A stretch of DNA of 17,448 bases, taken from NCBI GenBank assembly GCA_015493425.1, contig WGDG01000282.1:1-17448 (forward strand), read 5' to 3'. The DNA comes from Sulfurovum sp. Its GTDB lineage: Bacteria; Campylobacterota; Campylobacteria; Campylobacterales; Sulfurovaceae. The number at the start of each line of letters is the position of its first letter. Position 1 is the first letter of the stretch. A program made the translations under genes and the position numbers. The notes beneath the pieces are model-generated. The model saw nothing but the letters and a program-made list of their open reading frames with translations, was not told the origin of the DNA and made no database searches. This document shows positions 1-6,779 of the stretch, piece by piece.

Positions 1-24
1 ATAAAATACTGAAACAACGTCAAG

Positions 25-45
25 ATCCCGCATCAAATGCGGGAT
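25..45. repeat. Perfect hairpin repeat, 9-bp stem with 3-nt loop
   Basis: The arms atcccgcat (25-33) and atgcgggat (37-45) are perfectly complementary around the loop caa. The hairpin lies about 60 bases past the stop of the leftward histidine kinase gene. It is followed by an A-run on the + strand, and on the - strand the T-run comes before the hairpin, so neither strand has the classical stem-then-T-tract terminator order. The sequence resembles small palindromic repeats scattered between genes in many proteobacteria. Whether it recurs in this genome cannot be seen here. Confidence 0.6.
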
Positions 46-107
46 GACAAAAAAAGAACCGAAAGCTTCAGCTTCTCACCTGAACGCTCAGCGCTCAATA
101 CTCAACG

Positions 108-1340
108 CTACTTCTCCGGTACCAGCATAAAAATATTGTTCCCCTCTTCGTGTCGATATCCCAGCCGGTAACCGATCTTCTTTAAGATACTGTCAACAAT
201 GTAGAGTCCCAACCCAAAACCTGCACTGCGTTTTTCTGCCTGGGAAAAAGGTTCCGTATAGTAGGAGAGAGGGTGTTCAAGCGGATCCCCTTTGGAGACT
301 ACCTCTATAGTACCGTTATGGGTACGCAGCAGGGCGCACTTGTCTTTACCGTACTTGAGTGCATTGTCTAACAGGTTTTTAAGTACAAGTACCATCAATT
401 TCTTGTCGGTTGTAAGCGCCATCTCTTCTACTTCAGTCTGAACACAACTCCCCTCAGACATCAGCAGGTCTTTACTCTCTTCAATGAGTTCACTCAGCAT
501 AATATACTCAAAATTAGGCTCAAAACTCTGTGTGGTGACCCTCTCGATCTCTGCCAGTTCGGAGATGAGCTCGTTCATACGTTCAAAGGCACGGATAAGT
601 ACCTTTTTGGTTGCTTCGTCATCGAGCATTTCAACGACGATACGCCCCTTTGTGATAGGGGTTTTAAGCTCATGCATCAGGTTTCGCATAAAGAGGTTTT
701 TCGACGTACTCAGGTGGTTGATATGCTTGATGGCATCGTCGAAACTCTTCGCGATCTTTCCTATCTCATCATCGTGTTCATAGGTAATTTCGACATTCAT
801 ATCTCCCTGTGCAAAACGCTGGATTTGCTGATGCAGCTTTTTGAGAGGATAGAGTTTTTTAAGCACTGCAAAGTAGAGCAACAGCAGCAAAACAATTAAA
901 ATCACCCCAAGGGTAACTGCAATTTCAAAAAAGAAATTTTCAGGCGCTGCATCTTTAAGCAGTAAATTGTAACTCATACGCTGCACGTAAATATAGCGTT
1001 TGCCATCGAGTTTAAAGACACGTACCTGCCCAAGCAGCTGGGAACCGCCCCGGAAAATTGTCTCCCCCCGCTCCATGATCTCCTTTTTTACCTCTTCAAC
1101 CTTCTGCGGAGGAATCGGCTTGACATGCAGTTCTTTATAAAGCTTTTCAAGCTCCTGCTGTGAAGGATAAAGACGCAGATTGGAAAGGAATGTCAGAGAA
1201 ATAAGCTGATAACGCTTGAACTCATCGATCTTCTGCCTGTCTTTGTTCCAAAAATGAAAAAGGGTGAAGGTGGCCACCAGAATAATGATAGCCACCGAAA
1301 AGAGGATATGGATGAAAGTGGTAACGGAGAGGTTCTTCAT
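108..1340 (-). CDS. Sensor histidine kinase, ArsS/CprS-like
   Basis: This is a membrane sensor kinase that should phosphorylate the response regulator encoded just upstream. The 410-residue protein has a first membrane helix at about residues 8-30, a periplasmic sensor region of roughly 105 residues, and a second helix at about 139-159. A HAMP-like linker follows to about 210. The H-box is FMRNLMHELKTPITK with the phospho-accepting His at 223. The ATP-binding part has an N-box (NLLDNALKYG, 322-331) and a G-box (GFGLGLYIV, 374-382). The start ATG overlaps the regulator stop (ATGA, 1337-1340), which indicates translational coupling. From family memory it most resembles the H. pylori ArsS (HP0165) and C. 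jejuni CprS sensors. The signal sensed cannot be read from the sequence, so no symbol is given. Confidence 0.92.
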   Translation of the reverse strand: MKNLSVTTFIHILFSVAIIILVATFTLFHFWNKDRQKIDEFKRYQLISLTFLSNLRLYPSQQELEKLYKELHVKPIPPQKVEEVKKEIMERGETIFRGGSQLLGQVRVFKLDGKRYIYVQRMSYNLLLKDAAPENFFFEIAVTLGVILIVLLLLLYFAVLKKLYPLKKLHQQIQRFAQGDMNVEITYEHDDEIGKIAKSFDDAIKHINHLSTSKNLFMRNLMHELKTPITKGRIVVEMLDDEATKKVLIRAFERMNELISELAEIERVTTQSFEPNFEYIMLSELIEESKDLLMSEGSCVQTEVEEMALTTDKKLMVLVLKNLLDNALKYGKDKCALLRTHNGTIEVVSKGDPLEHPLSYYTEPFSQAEKRSAGFGLGLYIVDSILKKIGYRLGYRHEEGNNIFMLVPEK

Positions 1341-2017
1341 AGCCTGTCGGTCAGCATATATCCCACACCGCGGATGGGTTTGATATAGACGTGATCGGGG
1401 TCGATCTTGGCGATTTTCTGACGGATACGTGAAATGATCACGTCGATGTTTTTGATGGAACTGTCATCGTCTATGTGATCACTCTCATAGAGAAGCTGTT
1501 CGCGGGAAACCGAACCGTTCTTGTGCTGCAGCAGCATGGAAAGAATATCATACTCCGCTGCGGTCAGGTCAAGAAAATGGCCTTTAAAAAGAATGGTGCG
1601 TGCCGATGGATCAGCAACGAAAAGCTCCTCTTTCTCTTTCTTCTTCTCATCCGCACCGTGTGTCCGGCGAAGGATCGTCTTGATACGTGTCACCAATTCG
1701 CGCGGATCGTAGGGTTTGGGCATATAGTCATCTGCACCACGTTCCAGACCAATAACCTTGTCGGTAATATCGTCTCGGGCAGAAGAGATAATGATGGGAA
1801 TGTCAGTAATCTCTCTGATCTTCGGGATCACCTCAAGCCCATCCATCCCCGGCAGTGTCAGATCGAGGATGATCAGATCAAAATCATGCTGTGTCAGCAG
1901 CGAAAGCCCGATATAGGGATCTTCCGCACCGATCACCTCCATATCGTACTTGGTAAGATAGTTGGTCAGGATGAGCGCGAGTTCCGGGTCATCCTCTATA
2001 ATAAGTATCTTGATAAT
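1337..2017 (-). CDS. OmpR-family response regulator, ArsR/CprR-like, probable ATT start
   Basis: This is a DNA-binding response regulator and the partner of the kinase that follows. The first ATG in frame (1942) would delete the first strand and acidic pocket of the receiver. Upstream codons in the same frame restore a normal start, IIKILIIEDDPELALIL, preceded by an AAAGGA ribosome site 6 nt before ATT (2015-2017). An in-frame TGA lies nine codons further upstream and there is no ATG, GTG or TTG between. With this start the protein has 226 residues: acidic residues E8/D9/D10, phosphoacceptor D52 in LDLTLPGMDG, and K101 in the PKPYDP motif. The C-terminal winged helix (about 130-223) includes IKNIDVIISRIRQKI. 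Motifs such as PIIISSARDD match what I remember of H. pylori ArsR. The family call is firm; the exact start is less so. Confidence 0.88.
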   Translation of the reverse strand: MIKILIIEDDPELALILTNYLTKYDMEVIGAEDPYIGLSLLTQHDFDLIILDLTLPGMDGLEVIPKIREITDIPIIISSARDDITDKVIGLERGADDYMPKPYDPRELVTRIKTILRRTHGADEKKKEKEELFVADPSARTILFKGHFLDLTAAEYDILSMLLQHKNGSVSREQLLYESDHIDDDSSIKNIDVIISRIRQKIAKIDPDHVYIKPIRGVGYMLTDRL

Positions 2018-2040
2018 AGCTGATCCTTTCTTCTGTAATC

Positions 2041-2046
2041 ATTATG
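2041..2046 (-). promoter_or_regulatory. Candidate -10 box of the two-component operon
   Basis: On the - strand the hexamer CATAAT lies 23 bases before the ATT start codon, in an AT-rich stretch between the AI-2E-family gene and the regulator. No convincing -35 box was found; Campylobacterota sigma-70 promoters often lack one. It would give a 5' leader of about 17 nt. The call rests on the motif and its position only. Confidence 0.35.
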
Positions 2047-2072
2047 TCAATTGTAAACGATAAAGCTTAACA

Positions 2073-2087
2073 GCGGGATTAACCCGC
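2073..2087 (-). terminator. Weak GC hairpin over the stop codon of the AI-2E-family gene
   Basis: GCGGG (2073-2077) pairs with CCCGC (2083-2087) around a five-base loop that contains the TAA stop of the preceding leftward gene. The - strand sequence after it is only moderately T-rich, with no run of more than three T. It may slow or partly stop transcription before the two-component operon, but it is not a textbook terminator. Confidence 0.25.
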
Positions 2088-3101
2088 ATCCGAATAGTCC
2101 AGATACACTTTCGTAATGGCAATCAAAAATGAGGTGATCGCCGGTCCCAAAATCATACCCCAGAAACCGTATGTACTCATCCCCGCCAGAATGGAGAAGA
2201 AGATAAGAATGGAGTTGATCTGGAGGGTACTCTTGAGGAAATCTTTTTTGATCACTTCAATGATCATCGGCTTGATGAATGTATCAGCAATAACCGAAAT
2301 AACGATCACAGAATAGGAAGCAATCAGAATCGCCGTCTGCGTATCGATCTTTGTCCAGACATAAAGCGACACCGGTGCCCAGACAATCACCCCGCCAATA
2401 ATAGGGATAAGGGATGCGAAACCGTAAATGACTCCAAAGAAAAGACCGTTAAAGCCAAAGTAGCTCATCATGATACCAAAGAGAAATCCTTCGAAGATCG
2501 CTGTCACGATAATGGAATAGAAAACAATCTCCATCGTTGCGGAAACCTCTTTCATCATGCGCTCCCCTTTTTGCGGAGAGACGGGGAGAAGTTCCAGAAT
2601 TGTGTCAAAAAAACGGTTTCCGTAGTAGTTGATGAAAAAATAGAAAAGAACAACAAAGAACATGTTTTTCATAAACCCAAGGCCAGTACTTCCTGCAACG
2701 GTCAAATAGGCTGTTGACTCTTTGATATATGCTGCGATCTGTTCATCACTCATATACTGATGGGTCAACTCTTTAAGGAAAGGGAAGTGCTCCACCATTG
2801 TACGCAGCGCCGCAAGGGTATCTTTGACCCCCTGTTTGTCGATTTGAGAAATGTATCCTACCCCGATAGTCGCCAGGTAAATGATGGGAGCAAAAAGCAA
2901 CAGCATCATCAATAAGGTCGAAATCATAGCAGAGATCTTTGCAGAACCGGTAAATTCAACCAGTTTTTTTGTCAGGTTGAACGTTCCCATTGAGAGCAGA
3001 ATCGCTACTGTCATTGAAAGCAAAAATGGCTGATACACACTGTATGCCCCAATGAGCCCCAGCACAAACAGGGCGGTGATCATCAACTGTGTCTTAGTCA
3101 C
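2079..3101 (-). CDS. AI-2E family transporter (PerM/YdiK-like membrane protein)
   Basis: This 340-residue inner-membrane protein shows the AI-2E/PerM pattern. There are two hydrophobic helices at the N-terminus (about 6-37), another at about 57-83, a polar loop of roughly 60 residues, and then a helical C-terminal half. That half carries the family-typical glycine-rich segments GFASLIPIIGG and FWGMILGPAITSFL, and DTFIKPMIIEVI. Relatives have been proposed to export autoinducer-2 or to act as Na+/H+ antiporters, so the substrate here is unknown. The start is GTG at 3101, with a GAGGGG ribosome site 7 nt upstream. It overlaps the end of ruvB by 8 bases, so it is probably the last gene of a panB-ruvB operon. 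Confidence 0.85.
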   Translation of the reverse strand: MTKTQLMITALFVLGLIGAYSVYQPFLLSMTVAILLSMGTFNLTKKLVEFTGSAKISAMISTLLMMLLLFAPIIYLATIGVGYISQIDKQGVKDTLAALRTMVEHFPFLKELTHQYMSDEQIAAYIKESTAYLTVAGSTGLGFMKNMFFVVLFYFFINYYGNRFFDTILELLPVSPQKGERMMKEVSATMEIVFYSIIVTAIFEGFLFGIMMSYFGFNGLFFGVIYGFASLIPIIGGVIVWAPVSLYVWTKIDTQTAILIASYSVIVISVIADTFIKPMIIEVIKKDFLKSTLQINSILIFFSILAGMSTYGFWGMILGPAITSFLIAITKVYLDYSDAG

Positions 3102-4104
3102 TAAAAAGCCCCTCGTTCATACCTCCAAGCTTGAAGTGCTCGTAACTTTTCTGTGTCGCAATGCGCCCCCGTGCAGTCCGTTCGATGTATCCATTGGCAA
3201 TCAGGTAGGGTTCAAGTACATCTTCAATAGTACCTTCATCTTCACTCAGTGCCGCAGCAATGGTACTCAGCCCCATCGGACGGCTTTTAGCGCTCACCAG
3301 CAGTTCAAGCAGCTGAATATCCTGCTCGTCAAACCCCAAGGTGTTGACCCCAAGCTCATCGAGCGCATACTTCGCACGTTCAAGCGTTACCACCGCTTCA
3401 TTGGCCACTTCGGAGAAGTCACGTACACGACGCAGCAGACGCAGCGCAATACGCGGTGTACCGCGGCTTCGTCTTGCAATCTCATGTGCCGCTTCGGGTT
3501 TGGCAGGTTTGTCAAGTTTCAGTGCCGCCTGTTCAACGATCTTTGCCAACTCGTCAGGGGTATAGAACTGCATCCGAAAATGCATACCGAAACGCTCGCG
3601 CAACGGGTTGCTCAGCATCCCCGCACGTGTCGTTGCCCCAATAAGCGTAAAGCGCGGCAGATCGATCTTGACCGTCTGTGCCGCAGGGCCGCTGCCAATG
3701 ATGATGTCGAGCCTGAAATCCTCCATCGCAGGATAGAGTATCTCTTCGATCGCCGGACTCATACGGTGTATCTCATCGATAAAGAGAATATCTCCCTCTT
3801 CGATATTGGTCAGCAGCGCTGCCAGATCTCCAGCCTTTTCAATCATCGGTGCTGCAGTGGTTTTAATATTCGCCTGCATCTCTGTTGCGATAATATTCGC
3901 CAACGTCGTTTTTCCCAGTCCAGGAGGACCGAAAAAAAGAATATGGTCAAGCGCTTCTTCACGTCGTTTACTGGCTTCTATAAAAACACGCAGATTCTTT
4001 TTGATCTTCTCCTGCCCGATATACTCATCCCATGAACTCGGCCGCAGTGTCACCTCATAGGAGGCTTCACCGTCAAAGCGTTCGATCTCGACCATTCTTT
4101 CCAT
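3094..4104 (-). CDS. ruvB: Holliday junction branch migration ATPase RuvB
   Basis: RuvB is the hexameric AAA+ motor that, with RuvA, drives branch migration of Holliday junctions during recombination and repair. The 336 residues match the usual family length. The N-terminal segment LRPSSWDEYIGQ is typical. Walker A is GPPGLGKTT (59-67), Walker B is the DEIH motif (110-113), and sensor 1 is GATTRAG (156-162), followed by the arginine-rich NPLRERFGM. The C-terminal winged-helix DNA-binding region includes RPMGLSTIAAALSED and EPYLIANGYIERTARGR. The start ATG shares one base with the panB stop (TGATG), which suggests coupled translation. ruvA and ruvC are not in the window. Confidence 0.98.
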   Translation of the reverse strand: MERMVEIERFDGEASYEVTLRPSSWDEYIGQEKIKKNLRVFIEASKRREEALDHILFFGPPGLGKTTLANIIATEMQANIKTTAAPMIEKAGDLAALLTNIEEGDILFIDEIHRMSPAIEEILYPAMEDFRLDIIIGSGPAAQTVKIDLPRFTLIGATTRAGMLSNPLRERFGMHFRMQFYTPDELAKIVEQAALKLDKPAKPEAAHEIARRSRGTPRIALRLLRRVRDFSEVANEAVVTLERAKYALDELGVNTLGFDEQDIQLLELLVSAKSRPMGLSTIAAALSEDEGTIEDVLEPYLIANGYIERTARGRIATQKSYEHFKLGGMNEGLFSD

Positions 4105-4916
4105 CAGTAGCTATGCTCACTATCGGGAAATTGACGCGCTTTGACCTCTTTGACATACTGTTCAAGTCCATCACGCACCTCTTTGGCACCGTTGCAATAT
4201 CGTTTGACGAATTTTGGCTTGAAGGCTTCGAAGAATCCGAACATATCGCTCCATACCAATACCTGACCGTCGGTGACATTCCCGGCGCCAATACCGATGG
4301 TCGGTACTTTGACCGCTTCTGTCACTGCTTTGGCCGCTTCAGACTTGACCCCTTCCACCAATACCATTGCTGCACCGGCAGATTCAAGCTCCAGGGCATC
4401 TTCAACCAGTCGCTTAATGTCGTCCTCATCTTTGCCGCGTACCTTGTAGCCGCCTTCACTGCGTACATGCTGCGGCATCAACCCGATATGCGCAACAACG
4501 GCAATACCGTTATCGGCAAGGATACGCACGATGTCGGCCTTTTCTCTGCCCCCTTCTATCTTGACTGCCTGTGCACAGGTTTCACGATAGACACGTGTAG
4601 CATTCTCAAGCGCAATCTGCGGTGTCGTATAGCTGCCAAAGGGCATATCGAAAACAATACACGCATGTTTTGCTCCGTTACAGACTGCCTGTGTATGATA
4701 GATCATCTGATCCATCGTGGCCGAGAGCGTATCTTCCTTACCCAGAAAGCTCATGTTGAGACTGTCACCGACAAGGATCATCTCTACCTCGCCGTCAAAA
4801 AGCTGTGCAAAAAGTGCGTCATATGCCGTTACCATCGTAATGGGCTCGACCCCTTTCATAGCAGCGACCGTGCTCATGGTTACTTTCTTGTCAATACGCG
4901 GTGTATGAATACTCAT
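4104..4916 (-). CDS. panB: 3-methyl-2-oxobutanoate hydroxymethyltransferase (ketopantoate hydroxymethyltransferase)
   Basis: PanB transfers a hydroxymethyl group from 5,10-methylenetetrahydrofolate to 2-oxoisovalerate to make ketopantoate, the first committed step to pantothenate and coenzyme A. The 270-residue TIM-barrel protein shows the expected Mg2+ and substrate motifs: VGDSLNM (D51), FDMPFGSY (D90), AVKIEGG (K119, E121), AHIGLMPQHV, VLVEGV (E188) and GIGAGNVTDGQVLV. The ATG start has an AAGGAG ribosome site 6 nt upstream. It is first in an apparent leftward operon with ruvB and the AI-2E-family gene. No other pan gene is visible. Confidence 0.98.
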   Translation of the reverse strand: MSIHTPRIDKKVTMSTVAAMKGVEPITMVTAYDALFAQLFDGEVEMILVGDSLNMSFLGKEDTLSATMDQMIYHTQAVCNGAKHACIVFDMPFGSYTTPQIALENATRVYRETCAQAVKIEGGREKADIVRILADNGIAVVAHIGLMPQHVRSEGGYKVRGKDEDDIKRLVEDALELESAGAAMVLVEGVKSEAAKAVTEAVKVPTIGIGAGNVTDGQVLVWSDMFGFFEAFKPKFVKRYCNGAKEVRDGLEQYVKEVKARQFPDSEHSY

Positions 4917-4919
4917 AAA

Positions 4920-4936
4920 AAACTCCTTTGGAGTTT
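4920..4936 (-). promoter_or_regulatory. Hairpin enclosing the panB ribosome-binding site
   Basis: Read on the - strand, AAACTCC pairs perfectly with GGAGTTT around the loop AAA, giving a 7-bp stem with a 3-nt loop. The panB Shine-Dalgarno AAGGAG spans the loop and the 3' arm, and the ATG begins three bases after the stem. If it forms in the mRNA it would hide the ribosome site. Whether this is regulatory or chance is unknown. Confidence 0.45.
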
Positions 4937-4937
4937 G

Positions 4938-4972
4938 ATTGATGGTTGATAATTGATGGTTGGTAATTGGTG
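4938..4972. repeat. 14-bp tandem repeat in the panB leader, about 2.5 copies
   Basis: The unit attgatggttgata (4938-4951) is followed by attgatggttggta (4952-4965), which differs at one base, and then by a partial third copy (attggtg, 4966-4972). It lies between the panB ribosome site and any promoter further upstream, so it would be in the panB leader. It has no coding content. Confidence 0.75.
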
Positions 4973-5005
4973 CATTTTGGGTTGCTGCCTTGTTCTCTGT
5001 TTTAT

Positions 5006-5028
5006 AAATGAGATAATTTTACTCATTT
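5006..5028. promoter_or_regulatory. Dyad AAATGAG-N9-CTCATTT between panB and trpA
   Basis: The perfect 7-bp arms at 5006-5012 and 5022-5028 flank nine AT-rich bases. The dyad lies directly upstream of the trpA -10 box, where a repressor or activator could act. It also borders a possible leftward TATAAA for panB (about 5000-5005). It could be an operator serving one or both divergent genes. No known regulator motif is recognised. Confidence 0.35.
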
Positions 5029-5033
5029 TATCA

Positions 5034-5039
5034 TATAAT
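5034..5039 (+). promoter_or_regulatory. Candidate -10 box of trpA
   Basis: A perfect TATAAT lies 30 bases before the TTG start in a strongly AT-rich stretch. The predicted leader is about 24 nt, too short for a tryptophan attenuator, and no tryptophan-codon leader peptide is present. No clear -35 hexamer was found. Confidence 0.6.
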
Positions 5040-5069
5040 GTTAAAAATTTATGACATAAAGAAGCGATA

Positions 5070-5810
5070 TTGAAAAAATTAGTTGCCTATATCACAACCG
5101 GATTCCCTTCACTTGATTTTACTGTAGATGCTGCGCTCGCACTTGCCGAGGCTGGTGTAGACACCCTTGAGCTCGGTATGCCTTTCTCCGACCCTGTCGC
5201 TGACGGGCCTGTTATTGAAGCGGCCAACCTCAAAGCGCTGCAAAACGGTTTCAGGCTACAGCACCTGTTCGATGCATCGGAAAAGATCGCACCCCACATC
5301 GATACCCTCTGGATGGGATACTTCAACCCTTTCTACCATAAAGGTATGGAAACATTCATTGCCGAAGCAAAGCGAAGCGGCGTCAACGGATTCATCATTC
5401 CCGACCTGCCTTTTGAAGAGGCACAGCCCTACAAACCTGCCGTAGAGGAAGCAGGACTCAGCCTCATTGACTTCATTGCACCGACCGATTCCAAAGAGCG
5501 TATTGCCCAAATCGTACCCGATGCTAAAAAGTTCATCTACCTCGTCGCCTATGCCGGTATTACCGGGGCTGGCAAAAGCGAAGACCTGCAGGAGACTGTT
5601 GCGAACATCAAAGCCTACACCCAGACACCTGTGTATGTCGGGTTTGGCGTTGATACACACACAGCAAAAGAGAAAGCAAAAGGGGTTGACGGCGTGATTG
5701 TCGGGTCAGCATTTGTCAAAGTACTGCTTGACGACACCCTGAATGGTACACAGAAAATTGCCAAAATTTCCAAAATTGCCAAAGAGATCAAAGAGAAGAT
5801 CAACGCATAG
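5070..5810 (+). CDS. trpA: Tryptophan synthase alpha chain
   Basis: TrpA cleaves indole-3-glycerol phosphate to indole and glyceraldehyde-3-phosphate; the indole passes to TrpB. The 246-residue TIM barrel has the catalytic Glu in LELGMPFSDP (E34) and the catalytic Asp in VADGP (D45). The phosphate-binding loops are ITGAG (after YLVAYAG) and GFGVDTH plus VIVGSAFVK. The start is TTG, preceded by AAGAAG with 5 nt spacing; no earlier in-frame start gives a better N-terminus, since KKLVAYITTGFPS is the expected opening. No trpB, trpC or trpF lies beside it, so it is a detached tryptophan gene. The loop reads GITGAGK where many relatives have GVTGAR, a common-enough variation. Confidence 0.97.
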   Translation: MKKLVAYITTGFPSLDFTVDAALALAEAGVDTLELGMPFSDPVADGPVIEAANLKALQNGFRLQHLFDASEKIAPHIDTLWMGYFNPFYHKGMETFIAEAKRSGVNGFIIPDLPFEEAQPYKPAVEEAGLSLIDFIAPTDSKERIAQIVPDAKKFIYLVAYAGITGAGKSEDLQETVANIKAYTQTPVYVGFGVDTHTAKEKAKGVDGVIVGSAFVKVLLDDTLNGTQKIAKISKIAKEIKEKINA

Positions 5811-5836
5811 CCCCTGCGTGGTTAAAACTTTTCGAG

Positions 5837-5842
5837 TATAAT
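5837..5842 (+). promoter_or_regulatory. Candidate -10 box of lgt
   Basis: A perfect TATAAT lies 28 bases before the lgt TTG codon, in the 60-base gap after trpA. It suggests that lgt has its own start of transcription, although read-through from trpA is possible because no terminator was seen in the gap. Confidence 0.55.
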
Positions 5843-5870
5843 ACCTCCATTCCAACTAAAGAGGTATGCT

Positions 5871-6680
5871 TTGACACATTTTGTCTGGAACATTGATCCG
5901 GTTCTTCTCCATCTTGGGCCTCTACAGCTGCGCTGGTACGGTCTGCTCTTTGTCGGCTCCTTTTTTCTCGGCCTCCTGCTGCTGCAGTACATTTTCAAAC
6001 GTGAAGGGAAAGACCCTGCACTGCTTGACACATTTCTTGTCTATATTATGATCGGTGCCGTCGTCGGTGCCAGATTGATGCACTGTTTTGCCTATGAACC
6101 ATCCTTCTACCTCTCCCACCCGATGGAGATATTCAAAGTCTGGAAAGGCGGTCTTGCAAGCCACGGCGGACTACTTGGCTCTATTCTTGCCATATGGCTT
6201 TTCAGCAAAAAGTACCATTTCGATTTTATGTGGCTGCTCTCGCGTACTGCCATTGCAGGCACCATTACTGCAGCATTCGTACGTTTTGGAAACTTCTTCA
6301 ACTCGGAGATTCTCGGCAAACCGACTGACCTGCCCTGGGCGGTCATTTTCGAACGTGTCGATATGCTCCCCCGCCATCCCGTACAGCTCTACGAAGCCTT
6401 CAGCTACCTGCTTCTCTTTGTGCTGATGATGCTGGTCTACCTCAAGACAAAACCCACCACCGCTACACGGCTGCTGCCGGGCATCTTCCTGACCTACATG
6501 TTCACGGTACGCTTTCTGCTTGAGTACACCAAAACCAAACAGGCTGACTACACCTGGAACCTCCCCCTGACTACCGGCCAGGCTCTGAGCCTCCCCTTCA
6601 TCCTCATAGGCATCCTCTGGCTTCTGTATGCCTGGAGACAGATACAAAAAGAGAAGTCAGGAGCCCACAATGTACCCTAA
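5871..6680 (+). CDS. lgt: Prolipoprotein diacylglyceryl transferase
   Basis: Lgt transfers a diacylglyceryl group from phosphatidylglycerol to the lipobox cysteine of prelipoproteins in the inner membrane, the first step of lipoprotein maturation. The 269-residue protein is mostly hydrophobic with about seven membrane segments. Family motifs are IRWYGL-like LRWYGLLF (20-27), GLASHGGLLG (with H98), and the signature RFGNFFNSEILG starting at R138. A second conserved arginine is R214 in TVRFLLEY. The start is TTG, with an AAAGAGG ribosome site 6 nt upstream. An ATG five bases earlier opens only the two-codon frame ATG-CTT-TGA and lies too close to the ribosome site. Confidence 0.96.
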   Translation: MTHFVWNIDPVLLHLGPLQLRWYGLLFVGSFFLGLLLLQYIFKREGKDPALLDTFLVYIMIGAVVGARLMHCFAYEPSFYLSHPMEIFKVWKGGLASHGGLLGSILAIWLFSKKYHFDFMWLLSRTAIAGTITAAFVRFGNFFNSEILGKPTDLPWAVIFERVDMLPRHPVQLYEAFSYLLLFVLMMLVYLKTKPTTATRLLPGIFLTYMFTVRFLLEYTKTKQADYTWNLPLTTGQALSLPFILIGILWLLYAWRQIQKEKSGAHNVP

Positions 6681-6723
6681 GCCATCTGATAAAATCGTTG
6701 CGAAGAAACGTATACCACACCCT

Positions 6724-6751
6724 CTCAATCCTCAATCCTCAATCCTCAATC
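6724..6751 (+). repeat. Heptamer CTCAATC in four perfect tandem copies
   Basis: The 7-bp unit ctcaatc is repeated four times without error at 6724-6751, in the 99-base gap between lgt and the activase gene. It ends about 15 bases before that gene's AAAGGAG ribosome site. On the + strand the array contains no G. It resembles the degenerate ctcaatactcaacgct stretch at about 83-110. Copy number could vary by slippage, changing leader length. Confidence 0.85.
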
Positions 6752-6779
6752 CTAACGCATACATTCAAAGGAGCCTTGC

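Noticed and set aside
2000..2042. ATG at 2042 on the - strand as the true start of the response regulator
   Set aside because: It is in a different frame and stops after 17 codons, without receiver-domain sequence.
3052..4035. Long open frame on the + strand opposite ruvB (327 codons)
   Set aside because: It lies wholly antisense to a clear RuvB, is rich in Cys, His and Arg as shadow frames are, and has no family-like motif.
4032..4949. Long open frame on the + strand opposite panB (305 codons)
   Set aside because: It is antisense to panB with all PanB motifs intact on the other strand; the protein looks like random composition.
5051..5059. ATG-ACA-TAA mini-frame before trpA as a leader peptide
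   Set aside because: It has no tryptophan codons, no downstream terminator/antiterminator pair and only two codons.
5866..5874. ATG-CTT-TGA mini-frame overlapping the lgt TTG start as a coupled upstream frame
   Set aside because: The ribosome site is only one base before this ATG but correctly spaced for the TTG, so the TTG alone is the likely start.
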